NCBI GenBank assembly: GCA_003315335.1
Contig: QNRL01000010.1
Span: 1-64,000 of the forward strand
DNA from: Pseudocitrobacter faecalis
GTDB taxonomy: Bacteria; Pseudomonadota; Gammaproteobacteria; Enterobacterales; Enterobacteriaceae
Direction of reading: 5' to 3'
DNA: 64,000 bases
Shown here: in pieces, positions 46,227 to 55,111 of the stretch
How positions within the stretch are numbered: position 1 is the stretch's first letter
Layout: the number at the start of each line of letters is the position of its first letter
The notes under the pieces: model-generated
Seen by the model: only the letters and a program-made list of their open reading frames with translations
Databases searched by the model: none
What the model was told of the DNA's origin: nothing
Position numbers and translations under genes: made by a program

Positions 46227-46832
46227 TCAGGAGGCACTGCTTCCGTTGATTAGGGAAATCTTATGTGCCTGAATACGGCTGTATTCGAGATGGGATGCAA
46301 TATTACAGATGCGCTCCAGTCGATCATGCAGCCTCGTGTAGGTCAGTCGATGAATACCGGACATTTCATCAAGTAGCCAGCGCTTGATGTAAGGGTTACA
46401 GGAAAGCCGGGCAAGATCGTCGTCATCCACTTCGTCAAAGAACCAGTACTGCTCCATCGGGACTACCTGAAATATCCACGGCCGGGGATAGTCCCCTGTG
46501 ACAACCAAAAACCATGCAAGAAAGCATAGACACAGCTCAACGACCATAAGCATCGAAAATTGCGAATAACTTAGACCGGGCACATAGGGTGAACTATCCG
46601 CAACATACCCCCTGAGCAATTCCGCCACAAGGTAGCCCAATAGCGTCAAGGCCAGCATCAGGGTCAGGATTAATCCCCCATTAAACGCTACCGAAGCCTT
46701 TTGAACCCGATCAGGTGCTGTCCGGCTGCGATAGTTGGTCACTACTCTTTCTACAAGTGCCCTTATGGCAGCCTGTTCTTTACTGACATCAGCTCCGGAA
46801 AAACCGGACGGGCTTTTATTTAATTCAGTCAT
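46227..46832 (-). CDS. Membrane protein, unknown, 201 aa
   Basis: Two membrane segments at about 51-72 and 88-114, with a cytoplasmic N-terminus of about 45 residues and a soluble C-terminal half of 85 residues. GGAGTGGGGT precedes the ATG. No family recognised. Confidence 0.65.
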   Translation of the reverse strand: MTELNKSPSGFSGADVSKEQAAIRALVERVVTNYRSRTAPDRVQKASVAFNGGLILTLMLALTLLGYLVAELLRGYVADSSPYVPGLSYSQFSMLMVVELCLCFLAWFLVVTGDYPRPWIFQVVPMEQYWFFDEVDDDDLARLSCNPYIKRWLLDEMSGIHRLTYTRLHDRLERICNIASHLEYSRIQAHKISLINGSSAS

Positions 46833-47048
46833 ACCCCACTCCTGTTATGTGCTCTACTTAACAAACACGTAGATCATACAGAGCTCACGGACGCACTCCT
46901 GCCAGATAAAGGAGGGAATTTGGCTGTAAGACGGTTAGCCAACAGTTCAGGTTATGCGTGGGATCCGCCCAGTCAGAAAGGATTCCGTTAATAACAGGCA
47001 AGGTTAAAGGCAGATGGACGGTGAAATTGTGGGTGCTAAAAGGGGGTA

Positions 47049-47330
47049 TTACTCTTTTTCCTGCATAGCGGTTTTTTCAGCCCGGGTGGCCAGACGAACA
47101 TTTCCGAAAGGCTCACGGACAAGCAGTGGCTTCTCCTTCTTCCAGCCCCTGATAGCCGTTTCTCCAAACCGACGTGGTGCATTGCCGTTCCAGCGAGCAA
47201 TCACATGGTTATCATGAATTTCAATAATGACAACGGGGTGGACAATGACCGTTGAAATGGTGGTATTTCCCATTTTGGTACGGGTTACAGACCAAACCTG
47301 CATCCCGGATTCCAGCTGGCTGATTTTCAT
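47049..47330 (-). CDS. Small protein, 93 aa
   Basis: Basic beta-rich protein with K-I-S-Q-L-E-S-G-M-Q-V-W at the start and W-N-G-N-A-P-R-R-F-G in the middle, possibly an SH3-like fold. AAGGATATAAT precedes ATG 47330. Function unknown. It resembles in style the 62439-62759 product (both start with a short beta domain and end with an R-A-T/R-A-E-like tail), but homology is uncertain. Confidence 0.55.
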   Translation of the reverse strand: MKISQLESGMQVWSVTRTKMGNTTISTVIVHPVVIIEIHDNHVIARWNGNAPRRFGETAIRGWKKEKPLLVREPFGNVRLATRAEKTAMQEKE

Positions 47331-47475
47331 ATTATATCCTTAAGCCATCACGAACTGCGCCACAAACAATTAATGTGGCGCAATTTACCATAAACAATAA
47401 ACATCAGATACCCGTGAAAAGATTTCCCTTTATTTTAAAATTCTTCTGGAGAAAAAATGATATTTCCAGAAGAGG

Positions 47476-47652
47476 TCAGCGAAATTCAGAAACGGCCATC
47501 ACAATGGTGCTGCGCTGACGCTGGCGTTCTGCCTTGCGCTGCCTGCGGCGATAGATCTGTTTTGCGCTGACGTAAGGGCAGTCCTCACGGGTATACCAGC
47601 AGCAGCCGCAAGGTTCGGGCCGGGGTTTTCCGGCAAGTCCAAATGGTTTCAT
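47476..47652 (-). CDS. Small Cys-rich basic protein, 58 aa
   Basis: A complete 59-codon frame reads MKPFGLAGKPRPEP, then C-G-C-C, then C-P-Y, then a strongly basic helix (RRRQRKAERQRQR). AAGGTGACTTG precedes the ATG. The frame is open and compact, and the neighbours are on the same strand. Cysteines could bind zinc. Moderate confidence as it is short. Confidence 0.5.
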   Translation of the reverse strand: MKPFGLAGKPRPEPCGCCWYTREDCPYVSAKQIYRRRQRKAERQRQRSTIVMAVSEFR

Positions 47653-47705
47653 CAAGTCACCTTTTTAATGTTTTTAATGGAAAGATACTTACCTAACCCA
47701 TTGTT

Positions 47706-48017
47706 TTATAGGAAATAACGTTGTTGCATAAACAGATACAGATAACCCTCAGGAGAAAACATGCAAAGGTTATCAGTGATAACCGCGTCCAGATACCGAG
47801 TGTCAGTCTGTAAACGTTTTATCACCAGAAAATGTGCTGCCGCAGCCTTAATGCCAGAACTACCGTTTACAACATTATGTATACCCGCTTTGAATAACGA
47901 ACGAGCATGAATTACCTTTTCCCGGGCCGCTTCGATCTCAGCATTAATAACGCATTGCCGCGCCTGGATGACTGCCTCTCCGGTTAAATCGCGGAAATTC
48001 ATTAGAGATGTGATCAT
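47706..48017 (-). CDS. Hypothetical protein, 103 aa
   Basis: Mostly helical (FRDLTGEAVIQARQCVINA). ATG preceded by GGAGAG. No family recognised. About 220 bp separates it from the next upstream gene. Confidence 0.55.
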   Translation of the reverse strand: MITSLMNFRDLTGEAVIQARQCVINAEIEAAREKVIHARSLFKAGIHNVVNGSSGIKAAAAHFLVIKRLQTDTRYLDAVITDNLCMFSPEGYLYLFMQQRYFL

Positions 48018-48239
48018 GATTGACTCTCCAGATTATGTGGAATCATTATAACAACTGGCACCACGCCACAAATAACCTGAGATAAATTCTTTGAAATATT
48101 CCTATATATAAGGAATTACAGTCGGAAAAGAAACAATGAAATAGCGCCGACCGCTTAAAATCGATAAATTAAAATGGACGGCACTGGAATGAAAAACTGA
48201 AAGTAGTAAGACCGTAATTATCCTTCACGGATGTAAGCT

Positions 48240-48440
48240 TTAAAAGAGGAGTACTGGCAAAGCTTTGCCAAGTACTTCGGCGGTTGTGTCTACGATTTTA
48301 CGGATGTCATCGATCTGCGAAGGCTTATTCAACACCACCGTAAAAAGCTCTCCTTCGTTATCAGCCTGCTCGCAGTTTCCGTATCGGCTCCCGTCGTACA
48401 GCTGCACAATACGTGACATAGAAGACTTTGTTTGTTTCAT
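48240..48440 (-). CDS. Small protein, paralogue group A member
   Basis: 66 residues. The region G-E-L-F-T-V-V-L-N-K-P-S-Q-I-D-D-I-R-K-I-V aligns in spacing with G-x-L/F-x-x-D-I-E-x-P-M-T-L-N-D-L-S-x-L-C of the products at 48480-48704 and 56987-57226. AGGTGC precedes the ATG. It lies 39 bp after its paralogue. Function unknown. Confidence 0.55.
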   Translation of the reverse strand: MKQTKSSMSRIVQLYDGSRYGNCEQADNEGELFTVVLNKPSQIDDIRKIVDTTAEVLGKALPVLLF

Positions 48441-48479
48441 GGCTTTGCACCTGCTTTTAGGCAGTTTGGTTACTGGTTA

Positions 48480-48704
48480 TCAGAAGCTGGTTTCATGCGC
48501 TTCCGGCTGGGACACGAACTGGTATTTGACGCCGCCAGGCACACCTACTGCTTCGGCAATAGAGTCGCAAAGCCGCGATAAATCATTTAGTGTCATCGGA
48601 TATTCAATATCTACTGAATATAAAGCACCTGCATTTTCAGCATCTTCGATGTTTTTATACTGGGCACTAAATATAGCAATGGTCTGAATTTCGTGGTTAT
48701 GCAT
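48480..48704 (-). CDS. Small protein, paralogue group A member
   Basis: 74 residues. It shares P-M-T-L-N-D-L-S-R-L-C-D-S-I-A-E-A-V-G-V-P-G-G with the 56987-57226 product, a clear paralogue. AAGGACC precedes the ATG. It is in tandem with the smaller paralogue just downstream. Function unknown. Confidence 0.65.
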   Translation of the reverse strand: MHNHEIQTIAIFSAQYKNIEDAENAGALYSVDIEYPMTLNDLSRLCDSIAEAVGVPGGVKYQFVSQPEAHETSF

Positions 48705-48730
48705 GAACCGGTCCTTATTAAATTATAAAA

Positions 48731-48746
48731 GCCACCCGAGAGTGGC
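48731..48746 (-). terminator. Stem-loop terminator
   Basis: GCCAC and GTGGC pair around a 6-base loop, with TTTTATAATT after it on the minus strand; downstream of the 48759-48962 gene. Confidence 0.6.
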
Positions 48747-48758
48747 CTGAGTGGAAAC

Positions 48759-48962
48759 TTAAATCTGTGAAGTATATTTGAGAGATTTTTTGCGATCCAG
48801 ATGCCGGGCAACAATGGTTCCGATAACAAGTAGCGTGATGACCGCACTGAAGAAGGTGCTGTCAGGGACGCCCTGGAAAAAATCACTGAAACTGTAAACA
48901 ATAAAAATCAATGCGCAAAAATAGAAAACGATACGAACATAAGGGGTAAAAAACATTTTCAT
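48759..48962 (-). CDS. Small two-span membrane protein
   Basis: 67 residues with hydrophobic stretches at about 8-25 and 38-52. The start follows GAAGGCAACC. A dispersed palindrome lies 141 bp upstream. Function unknown. Confidence 0.6.
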   Translation of the reverse strand: MKMFFTPYVRIVFYFCALIFIVYSFSDFFQGVPDSTFFSAVITLLVIGTIVARHLDRKKSLKYTSQI

Positions 48963-49102
48963 CGGTTGCCTTCCATTCAGGGAGAATTCTCAGTAATTAC
49001 ATCACACCTGAAGAGAAACTATTTTCGTATAAATGAGCATTTTCGACATATCAGAGGGGGGTTTTACTCATAAATGAGGTAGTAAGGGTCACACTTGAGA
49101 TG

Positions 49103-49113
49103 AAAGTTACTTT
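49103..49113. repeat. Dispersed palindrome site 14, AAAGTTACTTT
   Basis: Perfect copy (13-bp GAAAGTTACTTTC) in the gap upstream of the 48759-48962 gene. Confidence 0.85.
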
Positions 49114-49141
49114 CCTGGCTGCGAACGAACTATCTCAAATG

Positions 49142-49435
49142 TTAGAGGTGTGCGTTCGCCTTAAGAGCTTCATGCCCTGAGGAGCTCAACTTGAGCCGAT
49201 AGTATAAACCTGGCTCCAGATGCCTTACTGGCTGGCATAACTCCACGAGGCCCAGCCGGAACAGGACCGGAGAGCTCCTGCACGTCACATCATCAGGATT
49301 CCCCATAAACGTACGCCGTTCTCTGGCCCGTCTGAAATTGCCAGAGATATCATAGATCGTGCCGGATGCCATCCGTCTTAACACGTAAATCTGCGCCCTT
49401 GTAAGCTTCTGGGCGGAACTGCTTAAACCTGACAT
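49142..49435 (-). CDS. Small protein, possible winged-helix
   Basis: 97 residues. The order L-T-R-A-Q-I-Y-V-L-R-R-M then a beta hairpin and Y-Y-R-L-K-L-S-S-S-G-H-E-A-L resembles a small winged helix-turn-helix. GGGAAGG precedes the ATG. Function unknown. Confidence 0.5.
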   Translation of the reverse strand: MSGLSSSAQKLTRAQIYVLRRMASGTIYDISGNFRRARERRTFMGNPDDVTCRSSPVLFRLGLVELCQPVRHLEPGLYYRLKLSSSGHEALKANAHL

Positions 49436-49460
49436 ACCTTCCCGGCCTTATATAAAACAA

Positions 49461-49484
49461 TCCGCCAGCAGCTCGACTGGCGGA
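49461..49484 (-). terminator. Stem-loop terminator
   Basis: TCCGCCAG pairs with CTGGCGGA around an 8-base loop and is followed by TTGTTTTATAT on the minus strand; ends the 49515-50006 transcript. Confidence 0.75.
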
Positions 49485-49514
49485 CAATGTTTGACTGGAT
49501 ACAGCAAGGACATA

Positions 49515-50006
49515 CTATTTGCTGACAAGTTTGATATTGGTTTCACTCATTCGAAGTCGAAACTCCTGAAAACCCTGCTCTACCGCTAACTCCAGCCACT
49601 CAACGGGAATGGTATAGCTACAATCAGACCCACCCAAAGCGGCATCACAAGCGTAATCCCAGTCCTCATCCAGTTTTGGATTCATCCCCTGGGCGTAAGC
49701 CACAGTATCGCGGGATGCGGGAGAGCCCTCAAGCTCAGCATTAGTGATCAGGTATACACCATGACTGTGCGCGAGAAGCACTTTTGGCACCAGATGTGTG
49801 CTGGCAATTTTTGAGGATGAGGGAAAGAAAACCCTACCAGCTTTACGCGCCTCTTCTTCAGTCTGTCCCTCAGCGTTAAGGAGGGCTCCCCCCGGATAGC
49901 ATGCCGGGTCATAGATCTGATCTGGGGTGACCGAAAACGTTTTTGCGGTGCGAATTTCTTCGATCAGTTTATTGATATCTGCCATTTCAAATACGAGAGT
50001 GGTCAC
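49515..50006 (-). CDS. Hypothetical protein, 163 aa
   Basis: Soluble protein; starts at GTG 50006 or ATG 49985. Middle region D-P-A-C-Y-P-G-G is followed by E-G-Q-T-E-E-E-A-R-K-A. No recognised motif. The next gene upstream on the same strand is 4 bp away, so they form an operon. Confidence 0.6.
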   Translation of the reverse strand: MTTLVFEMADINKLIEEIRTAKTFSVTPDQIYDPACYPGGALLNAEGQTEEEARKAGRVFFPSSSKIASTHLVPKVLLAHSHGVYLITNAELEGSPASRDTVAYAQGMNPKLDEDWDYACDAALGGSDCSYTIPVEWLELAVEQGFQEFRLRMSETNIKLVSK

Positions 50007-50010
50007 AGGC

Positions 50011-50322
50011 TTACTCTCCCTCTTCAGTGGACAACATCAGATACTTTGTTGCCAGCAGAAGCTCTCCCACATCCTTGAGGGACAATTCAGCTTTGCCTTC
50101 TACGGCAAGCTGCAAGCGCTGTCGAATTGCATGAACAGAATCTGAAGATAAAGATGCCATTTTGCGCAAAACGGCATTAGCCTTTTCTACAGCAGGATAC
50201 AGAATTTCTGAGTTGGTATTATCTTCGTCATTATCAAAGATAATTTCAGAATCCATATTGATGTTATCTTCAAGCCAGCTTGAAAGCACTTCAAGTAATG
50301 ACATCACCTTTTCAATTTGCAT
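50011..50322 (-). CDS. Hypothetical protein, 103 aa
   Basis: Start at ATG 50322 because GGAGG lies just upstream; the longer frame begins earlier without one. Strongly acidic (Asn, Asp, Glu) helical protein. Operon partner of the 163-residue gene. Function unknown. Confidence 0.55.
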   Translation of the reverse strand: MQIEKVMSLLEVLSSWLEDNINMDSEIIFDNDEDNTNSEILYPAVEKANAVLRKMASLSSDSVHAIRQRLQLAVEGKAELSLKDVGELLLATKYLMLSTEEGE

Positions 50323-50626
50323 ATCGCCTCCTCTGTTAACATGAAACAAATATAACAAAGTGGCTTACCCGGCTAATAACCTGAGCAGAAAGTTTTCGAA
50401 CTTAGTTTGAAAACAAGTTTTCTGCTCAGGTTAATGTTAAAGTCGCTGGGTAAAAGATAAAAGGCACTGAAGATGATTTAAGCATCAAACAGACTAAATA
50501 GGATTCCGTCTTTTATAACGCTTTTAAAATAGAATGAATGAAATATAAATTTTGCGTTTAAGAATGAACGCTGTAGAGGATGATTTATCCAGTGATATGC
50601 AGTTTGTGGCCTTTAAAAAGGCTTTA

Positions 50627-50854
50627 TTATGGACTTGAATTGCAAAGAGAGCACCGACATTTTTCTGGGGGCTCCCGCAGAGAAAAAGCTGTGAGGTTAT
50701 GAAGACGTATAGGAGGTATTCGGCGAAATACTGTATGGCCACAGGAGAGCTTCAGCACCCATATCCTGCCGCCTCGCTCGCCTGTGGTGATTTCAATATG
50801 TTCTACGTCATACCACGTAGTTGTATTTCTCACTTTGTTTATGCTTCCTGACAC
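50627..50854 (-). CDS. Small zinc-finger-like protein, 75 aa
   Basis: C-G-H (about 38-40) and C-R-C-S-L-C near the C-terminus could bind one zinc ion. It overlaps the upstream gene by 16 bp. The start is GTG, with uncertain ribosome binding site; the real start may be a GTG 21 bp further in. Function unknown. Confidence 0.5.
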   Translation of the reverse strand: MSGSINKVRNTTTWYDVEHIEITTGERGGRIWVLKLSCGHTVFRRIPPIRLHNLTAFSLREPPEKCRCSLCNSSP

Positions 50855-51159
50855 CGCGTGAACGCAATCTTCGTCTGGATGCGTTCATAGATGGAAAACT
50901 GCCTTTCAATGGAATCGGCATTAGACAGTAATTCATGAAGCTCAGCAGAATCTGTATCAGGAACGATAGCGACAGAAACTCCATATTTACGCCCAGTTCT
51001 GATCAGGTGCGCAAGTTTTTCCTTCTCTGATTCTGTGAGCATTGCCAGATCCCTTCCGGATACCTGCTCGATAAATGGACCAAGGTTTTTCGGAAAAAAG
51101 GGTTCGGCATCAGAATTATGTACCGGGAGCGTTTGCGGCTTATCGAAGCTATTGGACAT
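50839..51159 (-). CDS. Hypothetical protein, 106 aa
   Basis: Soluble, helical and charged. The start at ATG 51159 follows AAAGGTTC. It overlaps the downstream 75-residue gene. A dispersed palindrome lies 151 bp upstream. Function unknown. Confidence 0.6.
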   Translation of the reverse strand: MSNSFDKPQTLPVHNSDAEPFFPKNLGPFIEQVSGRDLAMLTESEKEKLAHLIRTGRKYGVSVAIVPDTDSAELHELLSNADSIERQFSIYERIQTKIAFTRCQEA

Positions 51160-51309
51160 GAAAAGAACCTTTATAGTTAGAGAGGTGGAGACTGAATGCG
51201 TAGCCCATTAAAATTAGTAGTGCCACACTCGAATGCTAATCATACTTTATGATGGCTATGGTAGGAATGGCCGTCAACTTAAACCGCCAGAAGCGAGCCA
51301 TTCACCGTT

Positions 51310-51320
51310 AAAGTAACTTT
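51310..51320. repeat. Dispersed palindrome site 15, AAAGTAACTTT
   Basis: Perfect copy between the 51338 stop and the 51159 start, upstream of the 106-residue gene. Confidence 0.85.
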
Positions 51321-51337
51321 CCCGTATGATGTTCTTT

Positions 51338-51568
51338 TTATGGAATGAGTTGTTCACACTCCTCTTTAAGAGCCGCCCTGGAACGAGATCGACAGACTTT
51401 GCTTAATGAAGAGCGTAATTGATGTTCATCAACCCCATCAGCGACAAACTGACCAATTTTCTTTTCAAGACGCTGCATTGCCTCATAAAGCTTGGCATCA
51501 GTATTATTTTTAAGAAACCTCAGTATATAATCAGCAATAATTTGAACAGGAGTAAAGTTACACATCAT
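51338..51568 (-). CDS. Small helical protein, 76 aa
   Basis: Basic helical protein (LYEAMQRLEKKIGQFVADGV then RSSLSKVCRSRSRA). AAGGATAC precedes ATG 51568. Function unknown. Confidence 0.5.
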   Translation of the reverse strand: MMCNFTPVQIIADYILRFLKNNTDAKLYEAMQRLEKKIGQFVADGVDEHQLRSSLSKVCRSRSRAALKEECEQLIP

Positions 51569-51712
51569 GTATCCTTAATAAGTTGTGTAAAAATAAAACC
51601 ATAAAAAACATAATCAGAAGTAGATTATTATACTTGAGTAAGCTTTTCAGCTAACAAGCTGGAGAAGCAGATTCCGGTAAATTACTACATATTTGATAAA
51701 AGTTACTGAATA

Positions 51713-51737
51713 AAAAAGCCCAGCGTACCGGGCTTTC
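51713..51737 (-). terminator. Stem-loop terminator after the kla-like operon
   Basis: AAAGCCC and GGGCTTT form a stem around a central loop, with a T run on the minus strand; ends the three-gene tellurite-like operon. Confidence 0.8.
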
Positions 51738-51739
51738 AT

Positions 51740-52633
51740 TCAATTTGATTCTAAGAATCTGACTCGCCGCCTGATTTTTATACCAAGAAGAGCGAACAAA
51801 ACGCCAACGAATGCGACGGGACTACCTACTTTAAGACAATTAACCGACGCTTTTGAAAAGGTATGTGATTTAGACATACGTTTTTGCTCATAACGAATCG
51901 CAAGTGGTGAGACGGATTTATCTAAAGCTGTCTTTTCCAATGCATAACGAACTTTCACGGGAATATTTGACTGTAATACACCAGACATATACGCCCTAAC
52001 AACATTCTGTGTTAACTTCACATCTGGCTTGCCGAGTTTTATATGTAGTTGCGCCTTTAAATAGTTTACAGATACCTCTTCGCCTGAGGGCCAATTACTA
52101 TCATTTAAATATGCGACAAGTTTATCGTATTTTTCATGTTTTACATATTTCTTGATAACCTTTACAGTCGAAGCTGAAGTGGCATCAGTCTCTTCCGAAC
52201 CTAAAGCAGATGTAAAAACTGACAAGCCGATAAGAAAAGCGCCAGCAATTAGAAGCATCGGGAATATCTCACCTATTTCCTCCCCCTTTAAAATTTTAAA
52301 GGCAGTTGAAGAAACTACTAATAGCCCCATAATCCCTAATAGCAACTTAGAATATGTAGTTAGGAAGCCTCCAAATGCATCGCCAAAATCCGAAACCACT
52401 AACTTATCTTCACCTTCAGATGAATTGAAGAATGACAAGGGCACATCAATATCAAAGTCCAGAACTGAAGGTGAGAGGTGTAATGACAGCAACCACAAGC
52501 AAAGACCAAAAATCATTATCAGCAGGCCCGCACCAAATATCGCGAAACCTGAATTTCTAATCTTTATAGACCGGTGAAAAAGAAATGACAGTTCACGGGA
52601 AAAATCGTCACTACTCTTAAGGTTACGCACCAT
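51740..52633 (-). CDS. TelB/KlaC-like membrane protein
   Basis: 297 residues with four membrane segments at about 31-53, 95-113, 125-145 and 266-285 and a soluble loop between the last two. Third gene of an operon with TelA- and KilA-like proteins, overlapping telA by 11 bp. The order and sizes match kilA-telA-telB (kla) of IncP plasmids, where TelB is a membrane protein. The call depends on the operon context more than on sequence identity. Confidence 0.65.
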   Translation of the reverse strand: MVRNLKSSDDFSRELSFLFHRSIKIRNSGFAIFGAGLLIMIFGLCLWLLSLHLSPSVLDFDIDVPLSFFNSSEGEDKLVVSDFGDAFGGFLTTYSKLLLGIMGLLVVSSTAFKILKGEEIGEIFPMLLIAGAFLIGLSVFTSALGSEETDATSASTVKVIKKYVKHEKYDKLVAYLNDSNWPSGEEVSVNYLKAQLHIKLGKPDVKLTQNVVRAYMSGVLQSNIPVKVRYALEKTALDKSVSPLAIRYEQKRMSKSHTFSKASVNCLKVGSPVAFVGVLFALLGIKIRRRVRFLESN

Positions 52634-53735
52634 GATCTACCCCTTTTTGTGTCAGTCGGGTGCGCAAATTCTCACGCATGGCAAGAACCTGTTTTTCTGT
52701 TTCCCTGAGCTTAATAGCCCCTTCTCTCTGGATTTTAACAACATCGCCAACCGTCTGGATAAGCGTATCCTGCACCTCTTTAAGGGTGCTTATATCAATA
52801 ACCAGCCGTTGGTTTGCTTTCATAGTTTCTACTGCATTGCGATGCAGTAATTTTGCATTACTACGGAGTAACTCATTGTTGGCATTATCGATATCATTGG
52901 CAAGATTTACAGCGTTACGCTGTCCATTTAGAGAAATGGCTAACAGAAACTGACGCTTGAAATTAGGGACAGTAACCTCTTTGACGCTATGAAACTTGTC
53001 GATAAGACTTTGGTTATTTGCCTGTATAATCCGTACCATTGGCAATACTTGCATAGCAGACTGCTGAGAAACAACTAAATCGCCAATACGTTTTTCTAAA
53101 TTAGCAATTAGCGTATCCAGATCAGATACTTCCTGGAACTTAGCAGGATTGTTACCAACATTAGCTCTGAGATTTTCTGCTTTTAATTGTAATTCTCCCA
53201 GCCTTAATTTACCGGCAGCAATATGTACACCTGTTAAGTGGTGTTCTTTAACGACTTCATCAAACATTTGCTGGAGCGAAATATTATTAGAACCGAGGCT
53301 ATTCTGTGTAACTGAAACCTCTGAAACCAGAGCATCGATTTGTTCACGAGTTGATTCAAACTGTGCGGCGAAATTCTTCCCACGGGTGCGGATTTTATCC
53401 AACAAAGGGCCAATAACTGGCAGATTTGAACGACTTTCAGTTAAGTTCGAGATGTTTACATTTCTTGCAAGGTTGATAATTTCAGTTAATTTGCTCCCGG
53501 CTTCGTCTAAATCTTTATTGCGAATTTGCTCAAGCAGGCTATCCGCATAATTAGCAGTGTTTTCCCCCATTGCCCGGCCAAAACGATAAACTGTTCCTGG
53601 ATCATCGGCATTAATGCATTCCGCGACGGCTTTAATCTCTTGTTCATCTTGCTCATTCAGCCCGAACTTTTCCAGTTCAGCGGAAGTCAAAGTAAAAGCA
53701 ACAACCTCAGTTTTGGTGGTCAAATTATTAATCAT
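52623..53735 (-). CDS. telA: TelA/KlaB family protein (toxic-anion resistance)
   Basis: 370 residues, soluble and mainly helical. Clear family marks include N-L-P-V-I-G-P-L-L-D-K-I, the long helix run L-E-K-R-I-G-D-L, and L-P-M-V-R-I-I-Q-A-N-N-Q-S-L near residue 235-250, all typical of TelA/YaaN proteins. On IncP plasmids the operon gives tellurite resistance in mutant form and takes part in plasmid maintenance or killing. Starts in a 4-bp overlap with the KilA-like gene. Confidence 0.9.
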   Translation of the reverse strand: MINNLTTKTEVVAFTLTSAELEKFGLNEQDEQEIKAVAECINADDPGTVYRFGRAMGENTANYADSLLEQIRNKDLDEAGSKLTEIINLARNVNISNLTESRSNLPVIGPLLDKIRTRGKNFAAQFESTREQIDALVSEVSVTQNSLGSNNISLQQMFDEVVKEHHLTGVHIAAGKLRLGELQLKAENLRANVGNNPAKFQEVSDLDTLIANLEKRIGDLVVSQQSAMQVLPMVRIIQANNQSLIDKFHSVKEVTVPNFKRQFLLAISLNGQRNAVNLANDIDNANNELLRSNAKLLHRNAVETMKANQRLVIDISTLKEVQDTLIQTVGDVVKIQREGAIKLRETEKQVLAMRENLRTRLTQKGVDHGA

Positions 53736-54541
53736 TTTTGGAATCCCTCTAAATTTTGTCGCAGGCTTTTTAGAAGAGCCTCGTGGGCCTGATTAGCTTT
53801 TCTAACAATCGTAGGGTCAGTGTTATTTACTGATAACAGCGAAAGTGTGTGTTGCCGCCATACTGGAACCAGGACTTTTATAGTTTCGTTAAAGCGGTCA
53901 GCAATATCTATACAAGTCCCGCGAGTGATTTCCATCTGCATGGCGGCCATTTCATGAGACGCAAGCAGTGTTGCCAGGTTAGCTAAACGTCTGGCAAATC
54001 TTTCCCTCGGTTTATCGAAGACAAGGCTTAGATCGTCACTATTTTTTTCTTCGGTAGAATCCCTAAGGAACTCATGGCCTGCCTGGATAAAAATTTTAAG
54101 GCGTTTGATTTCTGACACATATGTTTCAAGCAGCTCTTCTAAAGCCAGTAGCGTCTCATTCACATGTGTCAGATATCCGTTCCCCTCATTAATAAGATTT
54201 TCCACCTTCTCACGTGCGTGTTGGTAACGAACGCGCTTTTCAAGGTGTTTGCCCGTAAAGCGGGAAAACCAGGATGGATTGCTACTGATAGAACGTGGAT
54301 CTGCCTCCGCTAAGGCACTTACGATACGGTTCAAGGCTCCTGATAAAGCGGTAACTGCGTCTTTCTCCAGAAGATTTGAATACTTATCCATAGCCTTCGA
54401 AGATAAAGCCGAGTCGCCGTAATGGCTTATTGCCCCAGCATTAAGCAGAAGACCGGGTATAAATTCTTCTTTGAGTTCTGCTATCGATATGTTGCTGCTG
54501 TCAGTTGAAACGTTCATTTTTGCCTCAAAATGGTTATCCAT
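53732..54541 (-). CDS. KilA/KlaA-like protein, first gene of tel operon
   Basis: 269 residues (RK2 KilA is about the same), soluble, helical and acidic in its C-terminal half. It opens a three-gene operon with overlapping genes. Start ATG 54541; a second ATG at 54517 is possible. The KilA assignment rests on the operon pattern and size. Confidence 0.6.
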   Translation of the reverse strand: MDNHFEAKMNVSTDSSNISIAELKEEFIPGLLLNAGAISHYGDSALSSKAMDKYSNLLEKDAVTALSGALNRIVSALAEADPRSISSNPSWFSRFTGKHLEKRVRYQHAREKVENLINEGNGYLTHVNETLLALEELLETYVSEIKRLKIFIQAGHEFLRDSTEEKNSDDLSLVFDKPRERFARRLANLATLLASHEMAAMQMEITRGTCIDIADRFNETIKVLVPVWRQHTLSLLSVNNTDPTIVRKANQAHEALLKSLRQNLEGFQK

Positions 54542-54747
54542 GACAGCCTATCATTTACCGTTCTGCTGATTTTTCGGTTAAAGCGCCAAAACCTGGGTTT
54601 ATCCGTTTTCGAGGCAAAAAAATAGAATCTGATCCTCACGTAACCCTTTGCCATTCTGATTAAAGGAGAAGTCCCCTACTGTCTGTGCACTGAATTCAGC
54701 ACTGGATGAAGTTAGGACATGAAGTGCACATAGATCCCCTGCTTGAC

Positions 54748-55035
54748 CTACCAATCACCGCCTTCAATGTTTAGATCTGGTGACCTTACAGCGACCATTT
54801 CTCTAACCGGATGGTCATTGTTGTCGTGGCTGCTCCCCAACAGCAGGCTTACCGTTCCGCTGGCAGAGTAATACATCGCGTCAGGAAAGTGCTCCCTGAC
54901 CTCCTAAAGCAATTTGTTCATGCTGTTAGTTAAACGATAAAAGCGTCGGGCTGCGTTCGGCATAGCTTCTTCCAGGAGGTCAGAAGCATCAATCTCACGG
55001 CCGTTTATAACGCGGAGAATATCTTGCTCATCCAT
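54748..55035 (-). pseudogene. Small gene split by an in-frame TAG
   Basis: From ATG 55035 the frame reads 43 codons to a TAG at 54904-54906, then continues unbroken for 51 more codons to TAG at 54748. The reading on both sides looks like one protein (...SMNKLL * EVREHFPDAM...), and CAG to TAG would explain the break. The product is a 95-residue protein if the stop is read through. No family recognised. Confidence 0.6.
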
Positions 55036-55111
55036 AGGTTACTCCCAGGCAATAAATCAAAGTGGCCAGGCAAAAGGAGACTCGCCTGGCATCAAAAAGA
55101 ATAAAAGGTCG

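Noticed and set aside
51697..51710. AAAAGTTACTGA near the kla terminator
   Set aside because: The right half is broken (GA instead of TT); treated as a degenerate half-site.
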